Assembly: GCA_026168455.1 (NCBI GenBank) | Contig: CM047426.1 | Coordinates: 617,501 to 681,500 of the forward strand | Direction of reading: 5' to 3' | DNA: 64,000 nt | From: Theocolax elegans | Lineage: Eukaryota; Arthropoda; Insecta; Hymenoptera; Cerocephalidae | Part shown: positions 38,400-51,450 of the stretch, one piece after another | Position numbering within the stretch: the first letter of the stretch is position 1 | Layout: each line of letters starts with the position of its first letter | Program-made: the position numbers and the translations under genes | Notes under the pieces: generated by a model | Told to the model about the DNA's origin: nothing | Databases searched by the model: none | The model's input: only the letters and a program-made list of their open reading frames with translations

Positions 38400-38824
38400 G
38401 TAGGAAATCGTATTTCGCCCGCGTAGAGCCCGCGTAATATCTCGCGCACATGCATATTGCAGGGAGAAGAAAATTGGGGGAAAAAATCATATCGCTCGAG
38501 CGAGAAACGCCAAGAGAAAGGGAGGAGGGTTCTGGCTCGGGGATTTGCGGGGGTTTGCGGGGGTTTGCGGGGCTAAGCGAAAAGCGTATAGCAGCGAAAA
38601 AGCGGTTCGGTATGTATATAGATATATATATATATAGGTATATACAGGAGGTGTACACAGGGAGGATCTCGTGCGAGCGCGAAGAAGGGTTCCGGTTTCT
38701 CGTAAAGAGGGCGGTGGCGGCGTCGGCTCGCTCCTCTCTGGGGAAATCAAGGAGACACGGGGCGACGGCGCATTTACCACGTGCACCACGAGGGTCTCGC
38801 TTTTGTTTATATGTCACCGACTCT

Positions 38825-38858
<34 letters not shown>

Positions 38859-39100
38859 ACCTCTTTACTCGGTGCATGTATGGGAAACCGTATATATATC
38901 GGCATCGTTATATTCGGTTATGTGCGTCTATGGGTGTACATATAACTTTTTTTATCTTCCTCTGCCCTCTTCAAAGGGCTATCGATTCTTTCATTTTTTA
39001 GATTCGTCGTACACTCCTTCTTTTTCGACGTCACTTTGACTTTATTTGTGCGAGAAGTTTTCCGAGAGCTTTGCGAATGTGTACATATACGTATCACGGA
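38400..39100. promoter_or_regulatory. GC-rich island with G4 repeat and CT tract
   Basis: A GC-rich stretch containing the G-run repeat at 38539-38572 and a CT tract at 38820-38858. Several overlapping ORFs on both strands (up to 183 codons) are compositional and mutually exclusive. Confidence 0.3.
38539..38572 (+). repeat. G-quadruplex-type tandem repeat
   Basis: Four runs of four to five G separated by five-base loops (ATTTGC/TTTGC type), a ten-base tandem repeat. The pattern satisfies the standard intramolecular G4 consensus on the + strand. Confidence 0.8.
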
Positions 39101-39824
39101 TCTTTTAGAGAGTGAGATCTACCATTTTTCGATAAAGTTTTTCCGGTCCAAAAGATAGTTTTCTGTTACAAGGACGGATAATAGTAAATGCATTTTGCCG
39201 ATATATGTATATATACCTGTTTGATCCACATCAAAAGTTTAAGGTTAATACTTTTAATATTGTAAATGTAAACAAGATTTTTTTACGGAATTTACCGAAC
39301 GTATTAGAATGTTCACGAACGGGGATAACGAATACCGGCATACGTTGAATACAAACATTCCTTTGCCTCGGAGATATCGCGTAAAATTATATATTTTAAA
39401 CTAGATGTAAAAATTTGCAAATTAATCTTCGTTTTTTTAAAAAATTTTTTAATGAATTCGTTATTTAGTATTAAGGAAAAATAATCGTTGGACTCCAACG
39501 TGAAATATCTTGAAATCTGTAACTTCTCTTTCATTTGAAATTTCGTTTGTTTTTAAAAAACATTTATACATATTTCATCAAATATTTTATTGATGGAAAT
39601 GCAAATTCTTGAAAATAAAACGTGGTTTCAAACAATCGTTGATCGTCCTTTTCAGCGGTTACAAAAAATACGATCACACTCGATACGTTAGAGAAAAAAA
39701 AAATCGCAACGTCACTCCCCAAAGACGAGCACTCGGTTTTCCCTTCTTTTTTATTATTGAATATAACAAACAAATACACAAAGCGAATAAGAAAGACCTG
39801 TTGGGGTGATAGGAGGGAGGTCTC

Positions 39825-39825
39825 G

Positions 39826-39856
<31 letters not shown>

Positions 39857-40816
39857 TCGAGTGACATACGCGGTGAGAATCAATGGGAAATAATTATCCG
39901 GGCACGCGTCGGATAATGCGCGAAATCCCGGGGAGACAGGTCGAGTGGTTTTTTCGCGGGTGGGAGGCAGCCCAGTGCAAGTTGATGGATGCCAGGCACG
40001 TGACTCGGCCATGAGACGCGTACGGCGCACCACCACACTTGTTTCCCGATGATCGAGCTTCGACTCCACGCTCGCTTACCGTCAACATCACCGTCGTCAG
40101 CCTTCTTTTCCCTCCCACTTCAGATCCCCCGAAAAACGAGGATTTGTGTCGGCAAATCAATTTTGCTTTATCGTCTTTCTATTTGTAGATTGTGCCTATC
40201 TACTTGAAATCGAATTACCGTATATTTTGGAGGTGCAAGTAGTTTATGTAGGTATATTTGTGTACGTGATTCGCGTCTACAACTACGAAATATTTGTGTA
40301 TTTGAATTGATATATATACACACACAGCGATTCTCGATAAATCGTAGATAATAACCGTGAAAGAAAGAAGATATAAAAATACCCGCCAATATCGGTAATT
40401 GTACATCTGTGTAGACGAAGCGTGTGCAAAGTCACGTAAAAGTATGTAGTAAATACGAGTATGTATAGTATCGTGGGAATATATTTGAATCGTCATCATT
40501 TTTACTAGATTTTATAGCGAATTTTCATGCGTATGCATAGCATGTGTCCTTACGCCACCATAAAGTATAGACATTTTTCGTCATATATATACAGTGAAAA
40601 TGTTTAGCTTGTATATCAACGGAAACTCGAGTTACGAAAGAGAAAGACAGTTAGATCGATGAGCGAAAGAAAAAAAAATAAGAAGAGGGGTAAGGGAAAG
40701 AGGAAAGGTTGTCAGGGAGCCACGGAGTTCCGAGTAATTAAAGCGGAAAAGCTGCAGGAAGCTCCCCGGAGCATAGAGTAGTCGTGGGGCCGCTTAATCC
40801 GGATCGGCCCTTACCG

Positions 40817-40850
<34 letters not shown>

Positions 40851-41350
40851 TCGTCGACGACGACGACCCTGAACTCTGAGTTTGCGAATCTATCGATCGG
40901 TGAATCTCGATCGTTATCTCTATTACCCGATAATTTCTATCAGCTTGTCCGCAGACTGATCGATAACTCGAGCGCGCGGGTCAAACAATATTTATTCGGA
41001 GATCCGCGTAAAAAATAAACGGCTCGTAAATTTGAAAAAAGTAAGTAAGTATAAGTAAGTAACGCCGTTTCTCCGAAGCTACGGTTTTACGGGAAAGAAA
41101 ATCGCGGTGGACTCGAGCCGCACGCGAGAAGGTTTTGCCTTTTAGTTTACGCCGAGTATAATCAAGGATAATGGTTTCGCGTGTCGCGCGAGCTCTTTTT
41201 CCTCCGTATTTGCGCTCAATGGGTGGGTGTGGGTGGGTGTGTGTGTGTGTGCACGGTAATAACTTCCCAAGGGAACTCGACTAGCGCACGTCGTCCGGAC
41301 AGTTGGTAACCTCGTTGGAATACGCTTCGCGATTCTCTATACAACCTCAC
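39825..41350. promoter_or_regulatory. GA/CT-bounded GC-rich islands
   Basis: A GA tract (39825-39856) precedes a GC-rich part with a Hox-Exd-like TGATGGAT at 39983-39990 and an E-box CACGTG at 39997-40002. A CT tract (40820-40848) lies next to a second GC-rich part with a K50-type TAATCC at 40795-40800. A GTGGGTGT repeat sits near 41222-41250. No exons recognised. Confidence 0.3.
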
Positions 41351-44300
41351 CTACGGAGATCCCTCTACACCCTCGAGCTTCCTGCTTTTCTGTACAACCA
41401 TATACCTATATACCTTTTGATCTCTCTTGCGCTTATTGACTTTCTTTCCCTTTACGCTTTTTATTCCGACGAGTAAGCTTTTTTTTGTAACGCTCATCAT
41501 TTATATCATGTGGGAGATGTGTGCCGCGAATTATTCGGAAATTTGGTGTAGCTATATCTTCGATCTCGAGTACCGTGTCAGATAAACTTTCGTGTCTTGT
41601 GATTTAACGTTTAAACTTGAAGAGATCTCGAGCTTGATTAAACATTCAAACTCTCGTAATTACAATATTTTTCGTTTGTAATACAATCGCACTCTTATTT
41701 TCTTATAACATTATATTTAACTTTTCCCCATAGGTTTTATATACATCTCTCTAATCTTTTGTTTTGTGTTTCATTATGTCGTACTGATAAATTTTATTTA
41801 AATTACATTTTTCCGAATAATATTCTCTTACTTTTTTCGAGTGAAAAACTAAACTAAGTAAACCCTATAGCGCATAAAAATCGACAAGTTCACATTGTTA
41901 AAAAAAGTAAATGCGAGTATCACACTTTTGAAAAGGGCAATTCTCACATTACACTTTTCTAAATTAATATAGATTATATCGTCACTTTTTACATATTTTA
42001 GGCTATATACCTATACTCCTTCAAAAATAAAATCACATAAAAATGAAGTCAGAATTTCATTCTAGTCGAATTAAAAAACATCACATTTAACATACATATA
42101 CCTTCAATTTTTTTACTTTGAGTGAAAAATTACTTGATTCGATTGAAAATTTCCTCGATTCGAGTAAAAGTTTCAGAGAAAAAATTTAGTGAAATATCAG
42201 TTTTGGCGGGAGCTCGGATGATTTCCCTTACTCTAACGAATTTTAATAATAATATTTCTCTTTTCAACCTTTAAACAACTAATTATTTGAATTATTTACT
42301 CATTTAGAGTAATTGATTGCAAGAATATCTTTAAACAGTTTATTTAATGGATTGTCGAACACGTTTGCGAAGTAAATTATATATCTACGGAAAGATAAAA
42401 AAAAATTCGTCGATCTGTGTTTTGTAATAGAATTTTTTGTTTCTTCTTGATATTTTAATAGATAATCTGGTGAAAATATGTCTAATTTTTAACATTTGGA
42501 TGTTAGGTACAGCTACTTTATGCCTTGTTACCAGCCACTTTCTACCGATTTTTTAAAAATGGCTAGTTAATATCTAATAATCTTTTTGATTTCTAATAGG
42601 GTAATCCAAGTTACACTATAATACAAACGAATTCTACTCATTTTTTCATAGAATAAGTCTAACGTTTTTAGGCCGTATAAAATATTGTTAAGCAACAATA
42701 AAAAAATACGAGAATCAGAGGTATCGACGATTGGTGTGTAAAAGTAAAAATAAAAAAATATTGTAAATATAACGAGTGGATATTGGGTCAAAATGTACGC
42801 ACATATTCGCGAAAATAAATTAATACGAGATTCAAGATTTTAAGTGAAGTTTATCGCGGTATAAAACGTCCGGGACCCTTACGTTAAATTAACGTAGCCG
42901 TAAACTTTGCATAATTACGAAATTGCCCATCGGCGAGAGAGAGAGAGAGAGAGAGGAGAGAGACGAGGCGCACGGGGGATCCGAAAGCACGTCATTTCGG
43001 GAAGGATCCTCGTTTCGCTTGGTCTAATGGTATTACGCTATCCTCCTTATTAATTACGTTATATCTTGCCTGCTGGCTGCTTTTCCCCCCTCTTCTTCTA
43101 CTTCTTCTTCTTCCTCGATTCTTCTCGAAGCAAATCTTTTTCAGCTGCTTTGGGAAGATTAAAAAATATGAATCTTTCTCTCTTTCACCCGGTGAAGTCG
43201 AATGAATAACTGTATAAACGTTTCGTTTCATACGTCTATGCGTCTATATAAATATCGCATTAAACTTTTTATTTTGTATATATAGACTGCACTTTTCGAA
43301 AATAGAGGAATGAAAGGGCCGAAAATGACATTTGGTATAGACGCACACACATACACAAGTTGTTGTTTTCAAGGATGAAACGTTACGAGGCGGTTTATTC
43401 TCATTACGGTTTATACGACCAAGTGAAATCGATGGTGTATAGGTAGATTACACGCGCGTCCATTAATCGATTTGGCATTAGAGGACGAGCACGTTTTATC
43501 GATCGAGCTTGGGGGGATATGACGTCACGAGCACCCAATTTATCATTTGTTGATGTGTGGGTGTGCGCGCGCGCGTGTGTGTGTGCGTCAAAACGAGACA
43601 GAATATTGTGAAGCGAAGATCGCGATAATTATTTTCTTTTTATCTTTTAAAAAATCTAGCGAGCGTAAGAGGGTATCGAAACTGGGATGTAACAACGAGA
43701 AATTTTGTAACCCGAATCTAACGAATACGATTCTTCGACAAAAAGTTGTTAGGTTAATAATGACTCCCACGCAGAGATAACTTTGTTGTTGAAAGGTATA
43801 AGATAAGAAAGAAGAAGAGTTTTGCGCAATGGAAACAACTCGAGTTTCGATCAACTTTTCATTACGATCATTATATAACGAAAAGAGATATGTAATTCAA
43901 GCTTTTAATTGAAAATTTGATGAGTTTGATTAACAAAAGTTACTTTTCATTGAAAAATAAGTTATTCGTTAGCGTTAAATGTAAAAGTTCTATATCACTG
44001 AGAAATACAAATTGTAATTATTGAACGAGTTTAGTTATTGCGAGCTTACTGGAAATAAGAGATTTAACATTTTTTGACTGTAACACCAACGTCGATGTGA
44101 AAAAGTAGGAAAATAAGCAAATTAAGAATAAAATGAAATAAATTACAAATATAACTTCTGATCCGGCAATAACAAGAATATATATAATATAGAATAGTTC
44201 TGCGTGAGATCGATTGATATTTATTAAAGTGTCGTTGTAAATTTTACACTGTGACTCTCGCGTAACTCTAATTTTTTATTTCCAGTGTCGAAACTTTGTA

Positions 44301-45039
44301 ACTTATATATTAAAGTGGAAATGGACATAACTTGCGAACCGTTTGAGCCACTATGTAACAAACGAGAGTTGAGATTAAAGTTCTTGATTTGCATTTATTT
44401 TTTTGTAGTATGGTATAGATATAATTGCGCGCTTTCACTCGCAAGCTTCAAAAATGCAGTCGTTACACTACATTCACTTATTCATTCACTTTTTTTAAAA
44501 TTTATTTATCTATTCATTGTATTTATTTATATATACTGTACTCTACACAACGTAAAAATGTCCTATGCATATATTATACCCTAGTATTGTAATATTTCTG
44601 TTCGTTACTATAACTATTATGATTACTATTAATTATTTTTCATTATCGGGTACACTGAGAAATGTGTGATAATAAAAATTAGTAATATTTTATAGATAAT
44701 ATTAATAATAATCCATATAGTAATTTTAAGAACAATTTACAACACATATATAAATTTTTATATAATTTCGATGTATATATTAGTTTACCATAATTTACCA
44801 TATCATGAAGTGATATTAGTTTGCGTATAGCCCTTTTGATCTTTGATACTTTGAAAAGGTCTTTATCAAAGAATAAGAACTTTCGGTATCATATCCATCC
44901 TTCGATCGTAAGTTTACAAATTATAAAATAAATATTAGGATGTGCAATTAACAACCCTATTATATAAGTATAATCCATGGAGGCCACCTTTCGTTATATA
45001 TATATACGTATGTACATAAACAAGTTGGGTCAATCGGCA
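41351..45039. other. AT-rich spacer
   Basis: Long AT-rich stretch with a GA tract at 42935-42965 and a CG/GT repeat near 43562-43588. Only chance ORFs are present. Confidence 0.45.
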
Positions 45040-46900
45040 CTGTAAAAAAAAAAGAGCGAAAAAGAAATCGGTGCGTCAAAAGGGATGAAAGAGAGTGAGG
45101 GTGAGAGGGGTTAGAGGGGGAGGTCGAGGAAGAAAGGGCAAGCAGCCAAGTGAAAAGGGGGTTCCGTGCGCTCTTTGGGCGTTCGAGCAAAGGTGTACAG
45201 ATGCGCGTGCGGAGTCAATAGCTCGCTCGGTCGCTCTGTCCGACTATATATACACATACAGTGCACGTATATACCGAGAAATCCGAAAAATCCCGGGACA
45301 GCATCCCCGTTACGGTTTGTGCGCTTATAGGCCACCCCCGCACCAGTCCTCGGGTAGTAGTTTTATAACCTAGAAAACTCGGGAAGAGAGAGAGAGAGAG
45401 AGTCCCCTTTCCGGCGCGCCTTCTGCGACCGTTCTAATCAACGGATGCGTGTACCTATTAGAACCGCTCATTGTGCGTGGGTGTACCAGAGAGGAGTCTC
45501 TCCCTTTGGCAACCTGCACCAGCCCGTCCCATTCGCGATTTCTCTTCGACAATACCCTTGGCGCAAGGGTGATTTTACCGAACGACCGCGCGTCACTCGT
45601 CAACTTTCCTTATATATATACGCGCTTGACTCCTCCATTATACTCTTTGTTCTCTCGCTTATTCGCATGTATACACTCGACTCTGCTCTCTGCTCTCTGC
45701 TCTCCGGTTCTCTCTTTTCTCTTTTCTCTTTTCTCTTTCGAGTTCCGGAGGATACGGGCACGGTTCTCTCGGCGTCGTCGTCGTCGATCTCCATCGAGCT
45801 TGAATTTTTCATTAATTTACACTCAAGACGTCCTTTATTATCGAGTCATAAACTTCCGTCGATGCGCCTCGATCATTGCCACCGTGTCTCTTTATATCGT
45901 GACAAACTCGTCCATTATGCATTTCAAATATCTGTATACATTTACAATAAATATCATTTTATTCCTGAATAATTTCGATAATGTATACACCACCGCTCCA
46001 TTGATGTATATACATCTCGATTGTCTTTGCGACTGTATATATACATATACCCATACATATACCTATACGTGCGTACCTCTTAAAAATTGAACATCTCGTT
46101 AATTAAAATAACTTATTAACTCGATGGGTTAATACGTATATATACACACGCGTTCATTAATAACATGATTATATACACATACATGTATGCATGCATATAT
46201 ATGTATATATTCATTTCGAAATTCGATCCATTTTAATGAAGTTAACCGATTAAATTATCGATGTATAGTTAAACAACGATTTAACTATACAACGAGACAA
46301 AGATCGTGATTTGTGTTTGTCTGCGCAATGATAGTCATTGTAACATCCGCGTGTATGTGTGCAGTGTACATACGAAGACAGAGAGAGAGAGAGAGAGAGA
46401 GACACTCGCGGGTGTAGCGATGTACATAAAAATGAGTATATCGGGCCCTCGGTATATTGTATAGAATAACGAGACTGCCTCGAGAGTATATATATGTATA
46501 TAAGTACCTATACGTGTAGGTTTAACGTCGCGATGCGTAACCGATACGATCTCATTAGCTGACCTTTGTTACGCGGGGCAGTTTCGGTTCGACGCCCGCA
46601 CGCGATAAGCCGACTCTCTCCTTCACTTTCTCTTTCTCGGTACGCGCAAACCCAGGGGGTGATCAGGGTTCGGTTCTCCCCGCTATATCCCTCGATCATC
46701 CGAAGACTAAGCGGCCTGGCAGTGGCTATCTTCCGGATCGCGCATCTGCCGCGTGCATTTAAGGTGAATCACTCGACGCGATCCCTGATGCTTCTACTTT
46801 ACCTTTCACTCGCTTTCGAGTAACTCCTATACCGTAGAGCTATCAGCTGCACGCGCCCACTCGATGATTTGTTGGCTTCCTCTAATTGCCCAGAACCAAA
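45040..46900. promoter_or_regulatory. GC-rich islands with GA tracts
   Basis: Two islands (about 45040-45600 and 46440-46880) with GA tracts at 45384-45403 and 46379-46402. The second contains CTTTGTT at 46564-46570 (Sox/TCF-like), CAGCTG at 46844-46849 and a TCTAATTG homeodomain core near 46880. ORFs of 175 and 213 codons over the first island are low-complexity (Ser/Leu/Arg) and not supported. Confidence 0.3.
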
Positions 46901-48400
46901 GTTACTCCTGTATACATATACATATACCTTTCCTTTTTCACGAGCTTTGCCTTTTTTTTTAAGGGCTGTCTCTATACGTACAGTTATATGGTTACCCGAA
47001 TAAGGGGTATCCGTCGCTGGATCTGTAATTAACTTATTAGGTTTATACTTTCATCAAATCTATCGGTTTTACACGATTTTCTCTTTTTTGCTTTTTTTTA
47101 TTATTTACATGCTTCTTTTTATTTTTTAATGATTAACCGGAGTGGAAGATTCGGGTGGGCACTATACTTAAAATACTAAAAATCTGGACATTGTATACCA
47201 AACTGTTTATTTTCTTTTAAGTTGGTTTTCTTTATTATTCTTTTGAGTATTATTATTCGTTACGAATCGTTTCATTTATTTGTTTTTCTTTTCCATTAAT
47301 TTAACACGTTTCGAATTAGTGCGTTACAAGACAATTAAATGTGTAAAAAGTACATGGAGAAAATTTTACTTATAAAAATTTCCGCGCTAGAAATTTTACA
47401 CTGCTGTCTCTTTAATTTTTGGAGTCCACGCGTATTCATGTATTAACCACTACTCTCAAAACATCTGACGGTTGCAAAACTAAAACGATTCGAGCAGTAA
47501 TTATATGTAAACTCTTTTCTCTTGTTTCACGATGATTTCCTCGCGAATATAGAGAGAAGAGACGAAACTAATTTTCTTGTACTATTAAATTATTATACAT
47601 TTATTTGCAATATAGTCCTTGATACAATTTTTATAATTTTAATTATAAGTAAATAATATATTATAGAATCATTGAATCATAAAGTGGGAAGATTCTAGGA
47701 GATCGCAGAGGAGTCCTTTTAAATCTAACTTCTCGACTTTTCCGATCGTTTCAACCACGTTTATATTGTAAAAAATGATGTATGTATATTATCATTATTA
47801 TTACATCAAAGACATGTGTGCATTGTCGTGTTGAAAATAATTTTAATAGTTTTATATTAAAATATATTCTATAAACTCGAAAGCAGTAAATCTTGCGGGT
47901 ATACAATTTTGATATTTTTACCACGCTGTCTTGTAAAATTTGAAAATTCGTTTTCATACGCGCAACGCGATAACAGCTGGTCACGTGTAATTTTTATAGG
48001 AGCCGTCACTGCAACTATTAACTAACAGTGATAATATAATCCGTATATAGTTCTTAAAATTAATAAAATGAACCCCAGAAAAAACTTGAAATAAAGTTGA
48101 AATATGGTTCGATTTTTCAAAAAAGACAGCAGAGTTTCGTAATAAAGCCTAATAAAGTATCTGGAATGTACAAAGGAAAGTATAAAGAATAATAGTAAGA
48201 GCAGTAGCAAACCTTGAAAAAGAATGAAATATATAAAAAGATAAAGAAAAGGTAAAAGGTAAAAGGTAAATTATGTTGTACAAAGTGTAAATATCTTTCC
48301 CAGTGCCTCATCGAAATAAAATAGTTGAACGATTGCCAAAAGTTTGAAAATCTACATCTACATCTACAGTTGTTTTATACGAAGAGTAAGGATGATAATG
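46901..48400. other. AT-rich spacer
   Basis: Nothing recognised apart from a short aggtaaa tandem around 48250-48270. Confidence 0.45.
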
Positions 48401-48858
48401 ATAAAAGAAAAAGGAAAGAAGAGGCGTACTACTCGAGGATTCATAACTGGTTATCAAATCGTAGCCCCACGAGAGTCGAGGCGAGGCGGTTGGGTTCCGA
48501 TTGAAACGATGGTTAGGTTGTTTGCACTGCGGTTCTCGCATGGGTAACCCTACCGAGCTGCGGATAGCTGTTTGATCTTATTATTTCATTGCGTCGAGGC
48601 CGGCTGCGGTATTTGCCGAATCCTGCCGAGTCGCCGGAGGGTACGTACACCACCTCTCTCTCTCTCTCTCTCTTGGTGTGTGTGTGTGTGCGCGAAAGGT
48701 TCCGATGGTAACGCAGGGCTTTAAATTTGACGAATTTCGTTGGAAAAGGAAAAGAGAAAAAGGGACCTAAGGCTATGTACGAGAGAGGAAAAGAGCAGTC
48801 GTACCAAATTTAAAATTCACGGCCACCGGCGTATTGGCACGAGTATTTTGTTTGCCCC

Positions 48859-48899
<41 letters not shown>

Positions 48900-50655
48900 A
48901 AGTAAGCATAAGTATATATCCCCTAGTTATATCCGCGATGACGCAGGTGACGTTGTACGTGTAGATCTTGCGCGAGGCAGCTTGTTTACATTTTTCATTG
49001 TAGCCTTGAAATGCACACCGCGAAGATGTTTACGAGGGTCGCCCGGTGAGCCCGTTGAGCCTATACCCATAGTCCATACCCATATCGATATGAATATTAC
49101 ATTATGTCAATTGGTGCGCGTATATTCGTCGGTGTAGACTGCACACATTATTATTGTCAATCACGTTAACACTCGTGATGAAGAATTGTGGGTTGGTAAC
49201 CGGAAGTACAGGGCACCAAGATTATCGGGGAGAAATCAAGGAAGAGCACTCTTGTATACATCCGAGGGCGAGCCGTCAAGTAATGAAAAGGAATAGGAAT
49301 AGGAAAAGGAAAGGGAAAAGGAAAAAAAACACATATCGTCCTCTAATAACCCTCATTGACACCCCTTTCGCGTATGGGGTTGGAGGTATGTTTTCGTTTC
49401 AATTTCGACCCCTCGAACAACGAGGACAGATGGCGACCGCTCTCGGCTCCGACGTTCAGAGAGAGAGAGAGAGAGAAAACTCCCTCCTCTGCTCGGTGAC
49501 TCTGCTTTCGACCCCCTTGCGCGGCGGTGGCGGCGCAAGGCAGCGACGACAGGGGTTTCGGTTCTGGCGCGGGGATCGAAATGATTGAACAAGTCAATGT
49601 TTGCCTGGGCTCTCGTCTACGTGTATATATGTATATAATGCGTATAACAAACGCTAACTCGCTTATGCTCGATCCCGTTTGTTTTGCGGAACGATCCTCG
49701 GTTAGAGGTGTATGGGTGTATACCTAAAACAGGGAGGGAGAGAGAGAGAGAGAGAGAGAGAAAGATCGGTAATCGATGCAAACACTCGAGATCGTATAGC
49801 TTTAGCTCGATGAGCCACGCGACTCTCTAATTTATCTAATTTCCTCGGAGATTACCTACTAGTTATCTCACGTAACCAACAAATTATTCTTCTTATTTAT
49901 TTTTCGGATTCATCATCTATACAAGACGTATATTTTCGAAATAAAAAGAAATTGACAAGTAACTCTTGAATCTTTAAATGAACAATTTATTGTGGTTGAA
50001 AGGCAATAAGTATTTTCATCATTAACAAACATTTCTTAGTTTCGAGCAAATATTTTATCGTTATATAGAAAAATCTTGTTCGTTCGGTATGCACATGATA
50101 CACATTATAGGTATATGCATTGTCTAGTGGACAATTATATGATCCAATAAATCACGTTATTTAATTAGCACATCGTAATCGAGGAGCCCGCTATACGAAA
50201 AAAATCACCATACGCGTCGAATCAATTCGATTAAACGTGACAATGTCGTGGTTGGTAACCGTGATACAATATATATATACATATATACATTTATCTCTCC
50301 GGGCGAGTGTCGGTGGTACGCCTCTCGATTCTTTGACGAATCTCCGCGCGCATGCATGGACATCGGTGAAACCGAATGAGGGATATCGTTTCCACGTTCA
50401 CCGTAAATCGCCTTTACCGACTCTAATATACTTGTACTCCACCCACGCCGCGAGCCCCATTCTCTTGTCTATTTACCTCGTTCACAATGACCGGAAGACC
50501 CAGAAATTCGAAAGAATGGACCTCCGAACCGGAACGCCCTGGGCTTCGCGGATTCGAACGGAATACGTACGTATGCGTCTGTCTCTCCGTGTATATACAT
50601 ATATACCAGATACGAAATAACTGGCTAATGCCTTATTATTAAAAAAATCGTGCGG

Positions 50656-50704
<49 letters not shown>

Positions 50705-51450
50705 TGGCTCGGTTGATTAAACTCCCTCGATCGAGAGCGCGCTCATTTTTGACGAGAAAATCCTAGCGCAAGCCTCGATGCACCGATTAATAAAGGGCGG
50801 GTGCGCAACTTTTTTTGATTTCTTCATCCCTCGTTATCAATGCGGAGATTCCGACTATTATGTCTACCCTCTCTCGCTTTTCTTCTTTTCGTATCACAAA
50901 TCGATCGATTTTTTCATCGGAACGCGAGTAGATATTTGCATGAAGGGTATAATAAGTAAGATGTAAATGAAAAAATCTAAACGGCCGTAGATTGGTAGAA
51001 TGTGGCGGAGTATACATACATATACATATATATACATATAGCCAAAGAGAAATGTTTTTAAAAGTTAAAAGGATGGCCGATCGAACGAGCATTTGGACAA
51101 TAGGATCGCATCGATGTAGGCGGCATATATACAAACGTGTATAATAAGGGAAAGAGCGTAAAAGTGCAGGCGCGACGCGTGGCCGGTGGTGTGGTTGCAC
51201 CGCCTCGAGTTGAAACGAGAATAGAAAACCGGTCACGTGTCGACCCGTGTCCTACAGGATGTCACGGGTTTGTCGTATTTAGCGCCTTTTATACGGCACA
51301 TTTCGCTTTGCGGTAAAAGCATGGGCGTTTCCTCCTTTTTCCGTTGGAGAGACTCCTCGCTTAATCCCGCATTACGCGACGATTACTCTCTTCGCTTCTC
51401 TCTTTATCATGATTCATACATCCAAACGAACCTCCACCCATAATACAGTC
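48401..51450. promoter_or_regulatory. cluster of GC-rich islands with four GA/CT tracts
   Basis: CT tract 48652-48673, TA repeat 48861-48896, and GA tracts 49458-49477, 49731-49764 and 50657-50704 alternate with GC-rich pieces (about 48420-48720, 49150-49600, 50230-50600 and 50700-51450). ORFs on both strands (up to 149 codons) lack domain features. Density of GA tracts is highest here. Confidence 0.3.

Noticed and set aside
38450..39001. 183-codon + strand ORF
   Set aside because: Crosses the G4 repeat and the CT tract; Arg-Glu and Ser-Leu repeats dominate.
45449..46090. 213-codon + strand ORF, one of the longest in the spacer
   Set aside because: Low-complexity Ser/Leu/Arg and Thr-Tyr segments from CT and TA repeats; a second frame over it is open for 175 codons as well.
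49154..49588. 144-codon + strand ORF
   Set aside because: Lys/Arg-rich from GGAAAAG repeats and a GA tract; no family resemblance.
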